A DNA stretch of 64,000 bases from Adenophora triphylla var. japonica (GCA_022495995.1 JAFEMH010005424.1:99501-163500), one strand, 5' to 3'; shown: positions 31,953 through 44,000, counted from the first letter of the stretch. Program-made: numbers and translations. The notes: generated by a model from the letters alone, not told the origin.

Positions 31953-32139
31953 TAATACTTTTTCCATCTCATTGTAATATGAAAAAAAACATCTTTTGAT
32001 CCAATATAATCAATTAGTGTTACTTATTTTTTGGGTTAATTTCACTGACCACTCCTTTGGAAATCAGGTAAATTTTAGTGTTCCTTGAAAGATTAATATT
32101 AAACTTTTATTTTAATTTTTGAGAATATTTTTCTTATAA

Positions 32140-33251
32140 GGCCATTTACAATGGAGGTGTTGAATTTTTGTTTTTTCAACTATTGAAACCAATGTAGGGT
32201 GTTGAAACATTTTTATAGTTGATTTTTTTTTTTTTGTTGAATAAATTCAATAGGTGTTGAAAAAAGAGGTGGGGCCCGTTTCTTGCCACGTGGCGCCACC
32301 CGATTGGGCCGAAAATGGCGTGTGGACGACACCGCCCATCTAGGCGTGTCTGGTGCTGCTTTTTTACTTTTTTCTTTTCTTTTTTCCTGATATGGCCACT
32401 TGTCATTTGCTGATTGGTCACTAAAATTGTTTTTGGTTAAAATCATCCGAATTTTTCAAAGACAATTATATTATATCAAAAAAAATTATTTTTTTTTACA
32501 CCAAAATTCATAATTTTTTTTCTGTTTAAATAGAGTCCTCTTTCATTTGATTAGGACACAGAAAAAAAAAACCTCTTTTTTCAATATAAATTTCTCAATT
32601 ATCCTTCATTTTTCACATAAAAACCCCTATTTTTAGTGAAATGGATCCCAATAATAACCATTTCAACATTGAAAATTCAAGTAATTTCTAGGTTTGTGTC
32701 GTTTTTCTGCAATGATGTATTACTTTTATTTACTGTATTTAATTTTATTTGAAGTCCGTCAATTTCGATCACTCAACTTTTATTAACTGTAATTAAGTGA
32801 GAAGAAGCATCTTGATAATCGAAGCAGACAACTTTTTGAAATGTTGGGTGTCGAACTATTTGAAAAATAATTTTCTGTATTTTTCAATGATGTATTACTT
32901 TTAATTAAGTATGAAGTATTTTTTTAATAATAATTATCGTCATTTTTCGTATTTATTTAATTGCAATTAAAAAAATTAATTATGTATGAAGTATTTTTTT
33001 AATTATAAATGATAATAATAATTATTATTATTTTACTAATTATAAAAATAAAGAATATAAAATAAAATAAAAGTGGTGGGATATAGGAAGATGAGTTGGA
33101 AGGGTGTTGAATTTTATTAAACAAAACCATTGTAGGGTTAAAAATTGAATGGAGTATTGAATTATTAGGTGAAAGAGAGAGAAGCTGATGTGGAGTGTTA
33201 AAGTGGGTGTTGAAAAAATTTAGGTGGTGAAACCACCGTAAATAAATGGTC
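32140..33251. mobile_element. PIF/Harbinger-like non-autonomous element
   Basis: Left end GGCCATTTACAATGG; right end CCACCGTAAATAAATGGTC is its imperfect reverse complement. A TAA trinucleotide flanks each side (32137-32139, 33252-33254), the target size of Harbinger elements. The interior has a short frame beginning ATGGATCCCAATAATAACCA at 32641 that stops after 16 codons, and no transposase. Classification rests on TSD and end sequence. Confidence 0.65.
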
Positions 33252-33254
33252 TAA

Positions 33255-34165
33255 GACTCTTAAATATTGAAATAATAAATGTGTGTTACTCTTAACATCA
33301 TACTCTATAATGTGTTGCACATTTCAAAGCTCATGTTGATTAGAAGAACATTATTTAATAAATTTGTCCATCAAATAACTAACTAAACAAAAATAAATAA
33401 AGAGTAAAAATATTTTCATTAAAGTAATTGTACCTATGAATGTTGAAATAAGAAATTACTAACAAAAATTTATTTATAATTTTATACCTTAATAATTTTT
33501 TAAGCTAAGTTTTGTAACATGTTGCTCATATTTACGAATATTATAATATTCATCATTTAATTTCTAACTATGTTTTATATTTTTGGAAGTCCTATAATCA
33601 AAATTCATAAAATGTTAGTCTTAGTTGGAAATTACAAAATAAATTCTTAAAAATAATAAATCAACTTTATTAGAGTTGACTTAACATTTTTTAAATGAGC
33701 TGACTCAATAATTTTAATATTTACTCTTCTAATAATATTTTCCATCAGTCAAAGAATAAAAAATATAATAAAAAAATATTTTTGAAAAACACTACAAATT
33801 GGATAATATTTAGAGGTGTAAGTGCACTTTTATAACTTATTTTTAATGACTAACTAAAAAAAAATTAAATAGTTATAAATCTTTTTGTACAAGATTTTTA
33901 CGATAACTCATAGAAGGTTTAAATTGCAATTAAAATAAAAAGTTACATTGTGGAGTGATTTGGAATGAATAAAATCAAAATCATTCATGTCTGATTCACA
34001 TCCATGGCTGAAATGGAATATTTATTTCTTAAGATCACAATTTACTTATTGACTCGTAATCACATTTACCATGAGGTCCATGATGCTACCTCACTTTCTC
34101 TCACCTACCCTACTTTTCATACTCACAACAATTATTTTTACATTATATCCCCATGCATTCAGTTT
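33255..34165. other. AT-rich DNA, no gene
   Basis: Very AT-rich with no open frames or recognisable repeats beyond poly-A/T tracts. Confidence 0.55.
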
Positions 34166-34167
34166 TA

Positions 34168-34171
<4 letters not shown>

Positions 34172-34224
<53 letters not shown>
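34172..34224. repeat. (GA)n microsatellite
   Basis: Over 20 uninterrupted GA units just before the DXR-derived fragment. Confidence 0.95.
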
Positions 34225-34227
<3 letters not shown>

Positions 34228-34246
34228 AAACAGATTTTGTATAATA

Positions 34247-34418
34247 AAATGGATGTTTTGTTACCCAGAAACTATGGCTGATGAAGCTTTGGGATGTTTG
34301 TTTTCAGGATAAGCTACCTCGACATATTTATTTAATTAAGGTTGTAGAGCTGACATGTGATGAAGTTGTTGTAAATAACTAAATACAGATGAATGGGGTA
34401 CTGAATCTAAATGGAGAG
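34247..34418 (+). pseudogene. DXR 3' fragment (intron 11/exon 12/3' UTR), internally deleted
   Basis: 34247-34340 matches the end of DXR intron 11 and the start of exon 12 (GGATAAGCTACCTCGACATA), with a short insertion TTTATTTAAT. The match breaks after GTAGAGCTGACATGTGATG. 34370-34418 then matches the DXR 3' UTR (GAATCTAAATGGAGA). About 270 bp of exon 12 and UTR is missing. It is a broken duplicate 26 kb downstream in the same orientation. Confidence 0.9.
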
Positions 34419-34424
34419 TATAGT

Positions 34425-34995
34425 TAAGTGACCAAAATATTAGTTTTGCCTCGTTTCATTCATATAGATGAAAGTAAAAGAGATAACTGGATATTTGCTT
34501 AGGTTCAAATCTGATGCACTTGATCTCTTCCCAATCTTTTTCTCAGTGATCAAGAATCAATTAGGGGTCAAATAAGGTTTAGGTCAGATGATAAAAAGTA
34601 TTATTTCAACAGAACCCTTTTCACATTATTCCAACAAATAGGATTATCCACGAGTCATCTTGTGAGTAATTCCACAACAGGAGTTGCTGAAAGAAAAAAC
34701 GCTACCCGAACGTTGCTCTTTCAGGAAAGTGCTCAAAAATTATTAGAACAGCGCTCCTTACAGGCATAAACTCATAAACCGATTACCATCTACGATGTTA
34801 GACCTTAAAAGTCCATGGAGATATCGTCTCAGTTTTATCTAGATATTAGTGCACCAACCATCTTTTTGCTAGGGCATTTGGGTGTGCTTCATTTATTCAT
34901 GTTCACAGTCAAAATAGCAGGAAGTTGGATGAGAAAGCAACCAAGTGTATTTTATGGATACTCTTCAAGACAGTAAAGGAGCAAGAGTTACCATT
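34425..34995 (+). pseudogene. Copia-type integrase relic
   Basis: Frameshifted remains of a Ty1/Copia integrase: FIHIDESKRDNWIFA (first catalytic Asp region), VIKNQLGVK then RFRSDDKKYYF (second Asp region), GVAERKN (the conserved motif after the catalytic Glu position), and CASFIHVHSQNS with LDEKATKCI then GYSSRQ (C-terminal GKGY-side region). Several frameshifts and stops. It begins a few bases after the DXR-derived fragment. No LTRs were located. Confidence 0.78.
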
Positions 34996-36494
34996 CGGCA
35001 TCCACATACTAAGAGTTTGTTACGTCCACATAACTACCTTTGTTGATAAGCAAATCATAGTTCAGCTGACCTTATCTTTTGAGGGATACAACATTTGCAA
35101 AATATAAGGATTGAGAAACCTTTCTTCTTGACTTTCAATCTTCTAAGCCTAAGTCTCTTCCTCAAGTCATGAAAAATGAGCAATCACAAGACTCTTCCTT
35201 TACTATCCATACAAACCCTTAAATGAACTAATTGAACCTCATTCACATTCGAATTCACAAGCAAATGGAGTAGAGACCATAGTTGACAATTGATACACCA
35301 AAGTTTAAACAAGGAAAAATGCTGCTGGACCAAGTTCGACCCATTCGTTAGTTTATAACTCTTAAAATGAGATAGCAACTTCTAACTCCTTTCCTCAAAC
35401 TCATTCCTTAAAATGGACTAACAAATAGAGAGAGTCCTATAAACATCCATCATACCCACTATCCCACTTTGTGTCCAAACTCCAAAGAGATGTTCACTAT
35501 CTCCTATGACTTTTCCTCACATAGCTATATCATAGTTACTGAAGGCAAACGCCAGGATAACCTGGGCCAAGGTAAAGCGAGAGGGGACGGTTCAACACCT
35601 CTGAAGTGCCCCCCCCCCCCCAAAAAAAAAAAAAAACACCGAAGATGTGAACCAAAGCAATCACATTTCTTGCCTAGCAAGAGGCAAAAAGGCGAGTAAA
35701 GAGGACATAAGACAATCAAAACTCATTCAAGACTAGACCTAATCAGTTTTAGCCAAAACTAGTTGTTGATCATCAATGTCTACTTAATACAAGGACACTG
35801 TGAATGCTCTCCCCATATCCGAAACACAATCAAGAATATAACAGCACCCAAGTTAGCACAAACAAATTGTTAACACAATAAAAGTACTCACGTGATTGGG
35901 GACACACCAGTTTGCTAGATAACCACCGAAGAACGCCCGAAGGAATGCGGTTATACCCTTCTGTTCTGTGCCGCCCTTCGGACTCGATGGCACCAGGGAA
36001 TTGGACTGAAATGGAACCAGACTGAATACAACTCCCTACAATTAAGACTAGCATTATCAGTGACTAACAAATAGAGCAAGAAATCAATGAACAAACAAAC
36101 ACACACAAAGGAAGCACAATAGCAAAGGGGGGAAGATAACAAGAGCTTTGCCGGAAGTTTCTTTGCATTGATCAGAGGTGAGGCTGTCTACGTTGACTGC
36201 AGATTATACGAAGAACGACTTCAATTTAAAATCAAGATAGAGAATGTAGTAAAAAGAGGGAGAAGCTGGAATCTCTGTTGATTTCGCAGATGGTGACTGA
36301 GTCAGGATTCAGAAACGATGCCAATTTCCCACACTGGTAAGTGTATTATATGTGTTGTGTGCCTAGGGTTTATGCGTTATGCAGCGAATCCCCAATTCCT
36401 GCCAGGGTTTGATTATCCTTGCACTAATTTGAGTCGTTCGGAATGCTAATTGTGAAAAGTACTCCCCCTTTCTTCCTCCAATAAATATCACGAC
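34996..36494. other. Unassigned repeat-like DNA, no intact gene
   Basis: May be further decayed Copia sequence in its first part. It contains a C/A homopolymer junction (about 35608-35636: a poly-C tract followed by poly-A). Short frames have no recognisable domains. Confidence 0.4.
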
Positions 36495-36512
36495 AAGTAG
36501 CAAGGTTAAATT

Positions 36513-36972
36513 ACCAAAGTGGCCTTGGCCCAATGGTATGTTGGTGATTTCCCGAAGGAGAGGTCACCGGTTCGATTTCCCTTAAGGGGAATTTCTGTGG
36601 TTTAATTTCTACCTTGGGTTTCAGGGTCCTTTGGAGTCTCCCGGGGCACATTCGTGCAGTTAGGGAAGCAGCATTGCTGGGCTTGTATCCTCAGTGTGGG
36701 GAGTTCGAATCTTGGCGAGGCATTTGGAGCGGCCCAATCGGTGTTGTAAGAGTGATGCAATTGCCTCACTGAGCGGCCCAATTGGTGATGTAAGAGTGAT
36801 GTAAATGTCTTGTAGGAGGGCTCCCTTGGGGCTGGAGTATAAGAATGCTTGCCGCTGCAGGCTGCATAGGGCACATCCCGCGATTTACCTCCGCCAAAGA
36901 TGCGAGGCGATGCGCAGTGGTCAGGATTAGTCGGCGAAGGCTGGAAACACAGGTATCAAAAAAAAAAAAAAA
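36513..36972 (+). mobile_element. Composite SINE with two tRNA-like heads
   Basis: An 18-bp duplication AAGTAGCAAGGTTAAATT flanks it at 36495-36512 and 36973-36990. The first unit has an A-box-like TGGCCCAATGGT and a B-box GGTTCGATTTC (to about 36580). A second unit from about 36640 has B-box GAGTTCGAATCTT and runs to a poly-A tail at 36959-36974. The second unit alone recurs, inverted, at 38375-38645. The single TSD around both suggests they transposed together. Confidence 0.78.
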
Positions 36973-37017
36973 AAGTAGCAAGGTTAAATTCCATGAGTCT
37001 CTCCGTAAATCATTATC

Positions 37018-37752
37018 TAGAGCCGTCAATACGGGAATACGGGACGGGACGGAACGAAATTATGTTGTCCCACGACGGGAACGGGACAAAACGGGACGGG
37101 ACTAAAATACTCCGTCCCATCCCATCCCATTTGCGGGACGCGAGATCCCGCGGGACCCATGCGGGACCCGTTAACTAGGAAGGATAACGTTGACTAGGCG
37201 TCAAAATCAATATCCATAAAGAGTTACAAAGTGTTGGAGCTGAAGGAAGATGAAAAGTCAAGGGTATAATTGAGGTATGATAAAAGGACTGATAAATATA
37301 TAAAGTTGACATTTATTTTATGACATCCCAAAAACGAAATGAGGACGTTTAATTTGGGACAGAGGGAGTATAATTCAAGGTCGAGGGAACAAAGTCACCG
37401 GACAACTATGAACATGCTATTCTTCATTAGACACATTAAAAAAGACTTTCAAATTAGCATCCAGCATTTTTAGATATTTTCAATTAGAGAAATCTGCTTT
37501 CAAAATATCATTGAACTATAACTGAGGGTATAGGTCCGAACATACGAAGTAAACTTTACTCATCAATGGATAGAGCTGTCAATTCGGGAATACGGGACGG
37601 GACGGAACGAAATTATGTTGTCCCACGACGGGAACGGGACGATACGGGACGGGATCAAAACGGGACGGGACTAAAATACTCCGTCCCATCCCGTCCCAAA
37701 TCTATTGCGGGATGGGACGTCCCGACGGGACCGTCCCAACTTGACGGCTCTA
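37018..37752. mobile_element. hAT-type element rich in GGGACGGGAC repeats
   Basis: Ends TAGAGCCGTCAA and TTGACGGCTCTA are perfect inverted repeats, with the 8-bp duplication TCATTATC at 37010-37017 and 37753-37760. An internal second left-type end (TAGAGCTGTCAATTCGGG at about 37570) suggests one family member nested in or fused with another. Confidence 0.8.
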
Positions 37753-37917
37753 TCATTATCCATTAAATTCCATGAGTCTCTCCGTAAATCATTATCCATG
37801 ACCCGCCCAAGTTGGGACGGTCCAGTAGTAGTAGTGGGACGGAATATTTTAGTTTTGTTTTGTTTTTGTTGCGGGACAATATAGTACGATCTCGCTTATT
37901 TCGTTCGGTCTCGTGTA

Positions 37918-38320
37918 CGCTTGTTGGTGATGAGTTGGTCGGCCTTGGCTCGGCCTTGGCCTTGCCTTGAATATTTTTTCCTACATTGAAAGAAAAACAA
38001 TAAACTGTGCCTTGGGCCTTGACTCAGCCTTGGCCTTGAACATTTTTTTTCACATCGAAAGAAAAACAAACTACAATGTGGCATGTGGCTATATATATGA
38101 GACCTTGGCTTGGCTGGGATATCAAGCATAATTGGGTCGTGGCCTTGGCGCCTAGTCAACGCCTAATCCCTCCTAGTCAACGGGTCTCGCATTATCCCAC
38201 GTCCCGCATTAGATTTGGGACGGGATGGAGTATTTTAGTCCCGTTTCGTCCCGTTTTCGTCGTGAAACAACATAATTTTGTCCTGTCCCGTCCCGTATTC
38301 CCGAATTGACAGCTCTAATT
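37918..38320. repeat. CTTGGC-rich repeat and inverted end of the GGGACGGGAC family
   Basis: 37930-38150 shares GGCTCGGCCTTGGCCTTGCC-type sequence with the hAT-type element at 17708-18696. 38178-38320 is an inverted partial copy of the 37018 family, ending CCCGAATTGACAGCTCTA. Confidence 0.65.
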
Positions 38321-38374
38321 ATCCATAAAAAAATGTTAGTTGAAAATATCCATGTGGTTTCATATAAAAAAATG

Positions 38375-38645
38375 GATTCGCTGGACTAAGTCCTGGACCA
38401 CTAGCCACCGGCCCCTCAGTGACTGGCGGAGGTAAACTGCGGGATATGCCTGAGATAGTCAGGGTGGCAGCACCCCTTATACACCTGGCCCCAAGGGAAC
38501 CCTCCTACATGACGCTTATATCACTCTTACATCACCAATTAATTGGCTTCTCCAGCTACTCCTTCCAAGATTCGAACTCCCCAGCTGAGGTTGCAAGCCC
38601 AGCAATAATGCTTCCTTTACCACTCGGCTGTGCCCCGGGGGGCTT
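38375..38645 (-). mobile_element. tRNA-derived SINE, second copy
   Basis: Minus strand begins CCCCGGGGCACAGCCGAGTGG (A box CAGCCGAGTGGTAAAGG), followed by B box GGAGTTCGAATCTTGG. It matches the second unit of the composite SINE at 36513-36972. No clear poly-A tail or TSD was placed. Confidence 0.72.
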
Positions 38646-38689
38646 CTAACTCACATATTGCTTTCATTCGGTCATGTTTTGCTTATGGA

Positions 38690-39330
38690 ATTGAGGGATG
38701 TTCCATTTAACCTATATAAACCCATCTTGTAATGTAACGGTAAAAACTCAATTTTGAATGTAATTTGGAGCCTTTAGCATTTTATAGAAGATGGATTTCT
38801 TCTCTTATTACTCATAATCTTTAGTGGATTTCAAAGTATCTTTGAGTGTCTATCCCCATTAAACGTTTCGTTTGTGTTCCCTCCTTTCGTCTCCATTTTT
38901 CGATATCAATGTGGTTATCAGAACTTTGGTTGTTATGCCTTTACGATGTCAAATAGCTCGTGAAAGTAACCTACGAGATATAGAGATGGATGAACTTAGG
39001 AGACAAGTGAAACAACTCCAACAGAGATTGGAGTGGTACGAGCCTCTTAATCGTTGATTCACGTCATGCTTTAGATGCTAAATATTTAAATGTTCGAGAA
39101 AAGAACTACCTTTTCAATCACACTTGTAATAAAGTGTTAAGGGAGAGGCTTCTTATTGATTTCAACGTCAGTTAAATCTTACTTTCCAGCGAACGAATGT
39201 ATGATGAAGATATTGTAGAAAATATCACATGGCCCTTTTTAACTTCAACATGTGAAGAAGAAGCTTTCGTTGATTGCTCCAAGCCACCAATATTTGATGA
39301 AGAGATTGAAGAACATATTTCTTATCTAGG
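38690..39330 (+). pseudogene. Gypsy-type LTR/leader and gag N-terminus relic
   Basis: A TATATAAACC promoter-like motif at about 38711, a TGGTTATCAGAACTTT sequence near 38911 resembling an initiator-Met primer-binding site, then a frame from 38935 encoding MPLRCQIARESNLRDIEMDE and a leucine/glutamine-rich coiled segment (LRRQVKQLQQRLEWYE), characteristic of the start of plant Gypsy gag. It stops at 39055. The following sequence is decayed. Confidence 0.65.
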
Positions 39331-39468
39331 TGATAGTCTCTTTGATATTATCTTTAACGAATATACAAATAAATGAAGGGAAAGGAATCAAAAGTTTTCA
39401 TTTTTCAAATTGTTCAGAACTATTATTAAGGTGAACTCTATAATTTGGCGTTTCTTAATCAATAATTT

Positions 39469-39532
39469 GGGCTTTTGATAGGCCCATTTAAATATGACCT
39501 ATTTTAATGGGCTTTTGCAAGGCCCATTCAAA
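39469..39532. repeat. Dispersed repeat shared with 8417-8482
   Basis: Copy of the GGCCCAT / TATGACCTA repeat found just 3' of DXR. Confidence 0.6.
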
Positions 39533-39663
39533 CAAGTATATCTTCTACTAATCAACATAAACTATGGAACACTTTTCTATTTTGGAAGTAGACATTTTTT
39601 GAATGGAATATACCCTTTACTTGTAACTTTCTTAGCATCAAGATTAAATGAGATAAGAGATCA

Positions 39664-39932
39664 TTAATTAAATTAAATTAAATTAAATTAACAATGCTTT
39701 TCTTACATAATAACATAATCTTTAGAAGAACATATTAATCCCTTCGTCCCGTGATATTGATAATGATAATTTTATTTGATTATTCAAACATTACTTTCTT
39801 TTTTTTTTCCCCGTTGGCTCTCATTCTCTACACCCTCCCTATTCTTCCTTAGTTGAAATGTTTGAAAGTTTAATGATTTTAATGTTTTACGAGACAAATA
39901 AAATGGTAAATGCGAACATTGGACGGGAAGAA
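39664..39932. repeat. (AATTA)n tract and degenerate MITE
   Basis: A short AATTA/AAATT microsatellite at about 39666-39692, then from about 39741 a decayed element with CCCTTCGTCCCGTGATATTG at the left and TTGGACGGGAAGAATA at the right. Confidence 0.5.
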
Positions 39933-40527
39933 TAAACAATACCTAGCTATCCCTCTCATTAAATTATCACTTTCTTGCAAGAAAGCTCTCATTTTTAGCA
40001 TGAAGAAAAGGCCTACTCTTAATTTCTAACCTTTCTTTTTCTTTCCAACACTGATTCTATGTAGCCCCTTAAAATGGAGTAAAGATATCAAGGTTGACAG
40101 TACACTTAAATGGAAAATAAGAGAGATATATTGCATTTCTTAAAATAGAATGCATACCCTTTAAAGGACACGAGAGACTGCTACAATCAAATTGGCTCAA
40201 ATTCTCCGCTTTAAGATTTTCGTTCCGTCACATATTCGAGCTCATTTTGTGTGTGACTAGGATTGACTCAAAACATTTGTGGGTCCCACCGAGATTGACA
40301 CATCTCAACCTTTGAGCATGTAGATAGGTCGATGTGGCGTGATCTAAATGGCCGAGTGAAGTATTAGCTATCGCCAGATTCTCTGAAGCGGTTTGAAATC
40401 CCACTTTAAAAATGGTCTGCCAATATGATAAAGAAGGCTATAAAGAAAAACATGGCCAGCTACACATAATTTCAATTGTGCAAATTTGCATATTCCACCA
40501 ACTGTCCCATAACATGCCAATCATATA
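39933..40527. other. Intergenic DNA, no gene seen
   Basis: AT-rich with no recognisable element. Confidence 0.5.
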
Positions 40528-40804
40528 CTCCCTCCGTCTCATAACAAGCGACACACTTTGCCATTTTGGGCGTCCCACTGATAAGTCACACTTTTTAAAA
40601 TGGAAAAAAATCTTTACTATTTCCTCCACTCATTCTCTCTCCTACATTATTATAATACTCACAACACCATTATAATTTACTATTCTCTCCACTCATTCTC
40701 TCTCCTACTCAACTATCTACACTCACAACACATCAACCTTTTCACTTTTTCCTTAATTCCCGTGCGGAACAGTAACTGTGTCGCTTGTTATGGGACGGAG
40801 GGAG
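40528..40804. mobile_element. Stowaway-like MITE
   Basis: CTCCCTCCGTCTCATAACAA ... TTGTTATGGGACGGAGGGAG, TA-flanked, with the double CACTCATTCTCTCTCCTA core. Confidence 0.92.
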
Positions 40805-40805
40805 T

Positions 40806-41033
40806 ATATCCCGAAAAGGTAATAATTTCCATTTTGGGTCTCCAAAAAGACATTTCTAAAGTGAGACCCACTTAATATAATCACAATAACTATCCACTAA
40901 CTATTTCTTATCACACTTTCTCTCATATATCACTTTTTATACTCACAACATTTATTCCACTATACACTCTCATTCATTTCTGTGCAAGACCAACTTTGTT
41001 AACTTTTCAAGGCTTCAAGCGAGACGGAGGGAG
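40806..41033. mobile_element. Partial Stowaway-like MITE abutting the previous one
   Basis: The right end GCGAGACGGAGGGAG and interior resemble the family. The left end is missing or replaced by the junction with 40528-40804, so the second element was truncated or inserted at the first one's TA border. Confidence 0.6.
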
Positions 41034-41864
41034 TATATATTTAGGTTCTTCACTTAATTAATTGATATTGAAGACAATATAAAGTTTCCTACTTTCTATT
41101 TTTGTTTAGCTCAAAATAAATATGGCATTTTTGAAAATAGAACACTAAGTTTTTGGTGATCTTCCTAGTCTACCTATTTTAATAGCGCAAACAATGCAAT
41201 GCCATGGAAAATGCAAGGAGCCATTTTCTGAGCAAAATACACCTTATAATGTAAATAGACTAGAATAAGTCCGTGTTCGAGGACACGTTTTTTTTTATTA
41301 TTATTTTTATTAATTTTTTTTTTAAGGGCAAAATGAAAAAGGGACAAAATAGTGAGGGCAAAATGAGAAATTCGATCATTGACACTATTCATAATACTGT
41401 AGCACACCACTCTAATTTATACTATAGATTAGGGGAATCAAAAATAAAAATAAAAATTGTAGTCTGACTTGTCAATTGTTCATTTATTTCGAGAAAGCTA
41501 ACACAAATTAGCAACAACTAATTTGACCAACACTAGCTAAACAATATTTTAGGTAATCACTTATATTTATACTACAATAAATATAGTCATTGGTGAATAA
41601 GGAATTATAATTAAACTGTTTTCTTTCAAATCAAGAGATCTATCACAAGAAAGAAATCAAATCTGTCAAAGAAAGGAAACCCGAAATAGGAAAATGCAAA
41701 ATTGGACCTATGCATTCCCTTTATAGTGAAACATTAAAAAGTGGATGAAAGTATGGTGTTGAAGAGGCCGGAGTGGAGGACAAAAATTCATGTGGGGGCT
41801 GATTTTTTTATTTTTTTTATTATTATTTTTTATTATTTTATTTATTTATTTATTTATTTATTTC
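41034..41864. other. Intergenic DNA, no gene seen
   Basis: AT-rich, ending in a (TTTA)n tract at about 41840-41863. Confidence 0.5.
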
Positions 41865-41955
41865 CAACAACCTTTTCACATAATGACATATGAGGATTCA
41901 TGTTAATCGATCCCAAATTATTTTGAGACTAAGGCTTTGTTATTATTGTTGTAAT
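41865..41955 (+). mobile_element. 3' tail fragment of the RTE LINE family
   Basis: CATATGAGGATTCATGTTAA and ACTAAGGCTTTGTTATTATTG match the 3' UTR of the LINE at 20757-22977 in opposite orientation. Only about 90 bp is present: an extreme 5' truncation typical of LINE insertion. Confidence 0.88.
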
Positions 41956-43480
41956 GGGAGGAAGGAGTATGTCCTCTATTGTACCATAACGATTTTTTGC
42001 TCTTGCAATTGATTCTAGAGGTGGTAGCAGAAAATTTTGCCGTGATTGGAGAAAGGGAAAAAGATCAAAAGAGGAAAGAAGAAATATTTTCACTTTATTA
42101 CAATTCCCAAGGTAGGGTGCTAAGCTTTTTTTGTGAGTGGCGTTGGAATAATATTATCAGCTTGGTGGGAACCATAGACCAAGACCAAAACCAACGACCG
42201 ACGGATGCAATTTAAAGGAAGCTCCCCCTTAGTTCAATCCACTCGTCCCGCCCGCTTATTTCCCAAAGCTGCCAACTTAACCTTTAGCCCCCCGAGACTT
42301 TACTGGATAGAGATACATGAAACGTCTTTACTGTATAGAGATACGTACAACGTTTTTTAATACGATTATTAAGAAAAAGTAAATTAGAAAATATGTGTTG
42401 TGAATATAAAAAATAAAATAAAAGAGAGAATGAATGTGATAAATAGTAAATTAATTAATGTTATTAGTATAAAAGTAAAGTAGAAGAAGAAATGAGCGAA
42501 TAAATTAGTAAAAATTCATTGCCATTGAGAAGGGCACATTTATAAAAAAAATCCTTTTATCAAATAAAATTATAAAAAAAGATGAACATTTTGAAAACTA
42601 ACAAAAAAAAAAAAAAAATCCTTACAAAAGTGGCTGGACAAAAATTTCCATCACTCTCGCACAAAAAGCTCACTTGTTACACACAAACACACACAAATGT
42701 CAGTATGTCACTATGCCAATTCAACATCAGTTTCTCCCTCTTTCATTTTTTTTCTTCAAAATTTTAAAATGCAATATCTAATAATTTAGAAATTAAAAAA
42801 ATAATTAGAAATCATCGTTTTAAAAATCAGTTTACCAGTCATTTAAAGTTAAATATATTTAGTTAAATTGATTTAAAGGTTGTTATATAACAGTTATGTG
42901 ATATCATATGTTTTCTCAACAATTGAAAAATCAATTTATCGGTTAAATAAAGCTAATATTTAGTTAAATTGATTTCGAGGTTATGTGATTTCACAATTGC
43001 GTGATGCCATATGCTTTTTCAACAGTTGAAAAATCAATTTATCAATTATTTAACTTGGTTCGATCTGAATCGTTAGACCGTAAGCCTAACCGAATTGCAT
43101 GATTTTTTAATTTTTCAAATTGAATCAAACCATCAATACATTAAGTTCAAACTAAACCACACGATTTGTTTCAGTTTGATACCAAACGACAGGTTGAACC
43201 AAATCACCGGCAACCCTTCAAAGTTTAGGGAAGTGTGTCAATTGGGCTAAGTTGTTCTAATCTTATTAATTTAGGGTCGAAATTACCAATGTTAGTCAGT
43301 TAGAAATTTTTGAAGAATTGCCAATAGAACCTAGATAAATCAACATAAGTGGAATTTATGATGTAACACGTGAAAAAAATTGCACATGTGGAATTTTTGA
43401 TGAAGATTATAAGGGCATATTTACATAAATCTCATATTACAAGGGCGGATCTACATATTAAACCTAAGTACATGGGCATT
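41956..43480. other. AT-rich DNA with decayed repeats, no gene
   Basis: 42290-42540 resembles MITE interior sequence (GAGAGAATGAATG...). 43050-43210 looks like a decayed relative of the GGTTCGG hAT-type element at 8862-9696 (scattered ACCAAA and AACCG motifs). No coding potential. Confidence 0.4.
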
Positions 43481-43499
43481 AATCCATATTGTCTTTTTA

Positions 43500-44000
43500 C
43501 CTCTTCGTAACCAACACCGCCACATTTCACCAACACCAATATCACCACTTCTCAACACTACTATCAACACCCCCTTTAACACTACATCTATCGTCACTGT
43601 TAACACCACCATCACTGCCACTGTCACTATCACCGCCAATACCCCAAACACCACCATCACCATTAACAACACCATTACCACCACTATTACTCATCAGCAC
43701 TATCACTTCTATTATTTTTAGTTGGGCTTTGATATTGGTGGTGATAATGATATTGGTGGCAATGGCGGTGGCATTGATGATGGTGGAGGGTAAGTGGCAG
43801 CAATGATGGTAATAACGGTGGTGGAAGATGGTTGTGAGTGTTGGGTGGTGGTGGTAGTGTTAAGTGTTGGTGACGATGATGGTGATACCGTATAAGTGAA
43901 GGTGAATATGGTGTTGGTGGTAGGGTGAGGTGGTGGTGATGGTGTTGAATTGACGGTGGTGGTGGTGGTGAATTAGTGTATTTGTGGTTATGATGATGGT
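43500..44000. repeat. Trinucleotide-rich (ACC/GGT)n low-complexity DNA
   Basis: CACCACCATCACC-type sequence to about 43700, then GGTGGTGATG-type sequence to about 44000, so the two halves are loosely inverted. The long open frames here are artefacts of the repeat. Confidence 0.8.

Noticed and set aside
37010..38320. One single large hAT element ending at 38320
   Set aside because: The 8 bp beside the 38320 end do not match those at 37010-37017, whereas 37753-37760 match exactly, giving a 735-bp element instead.
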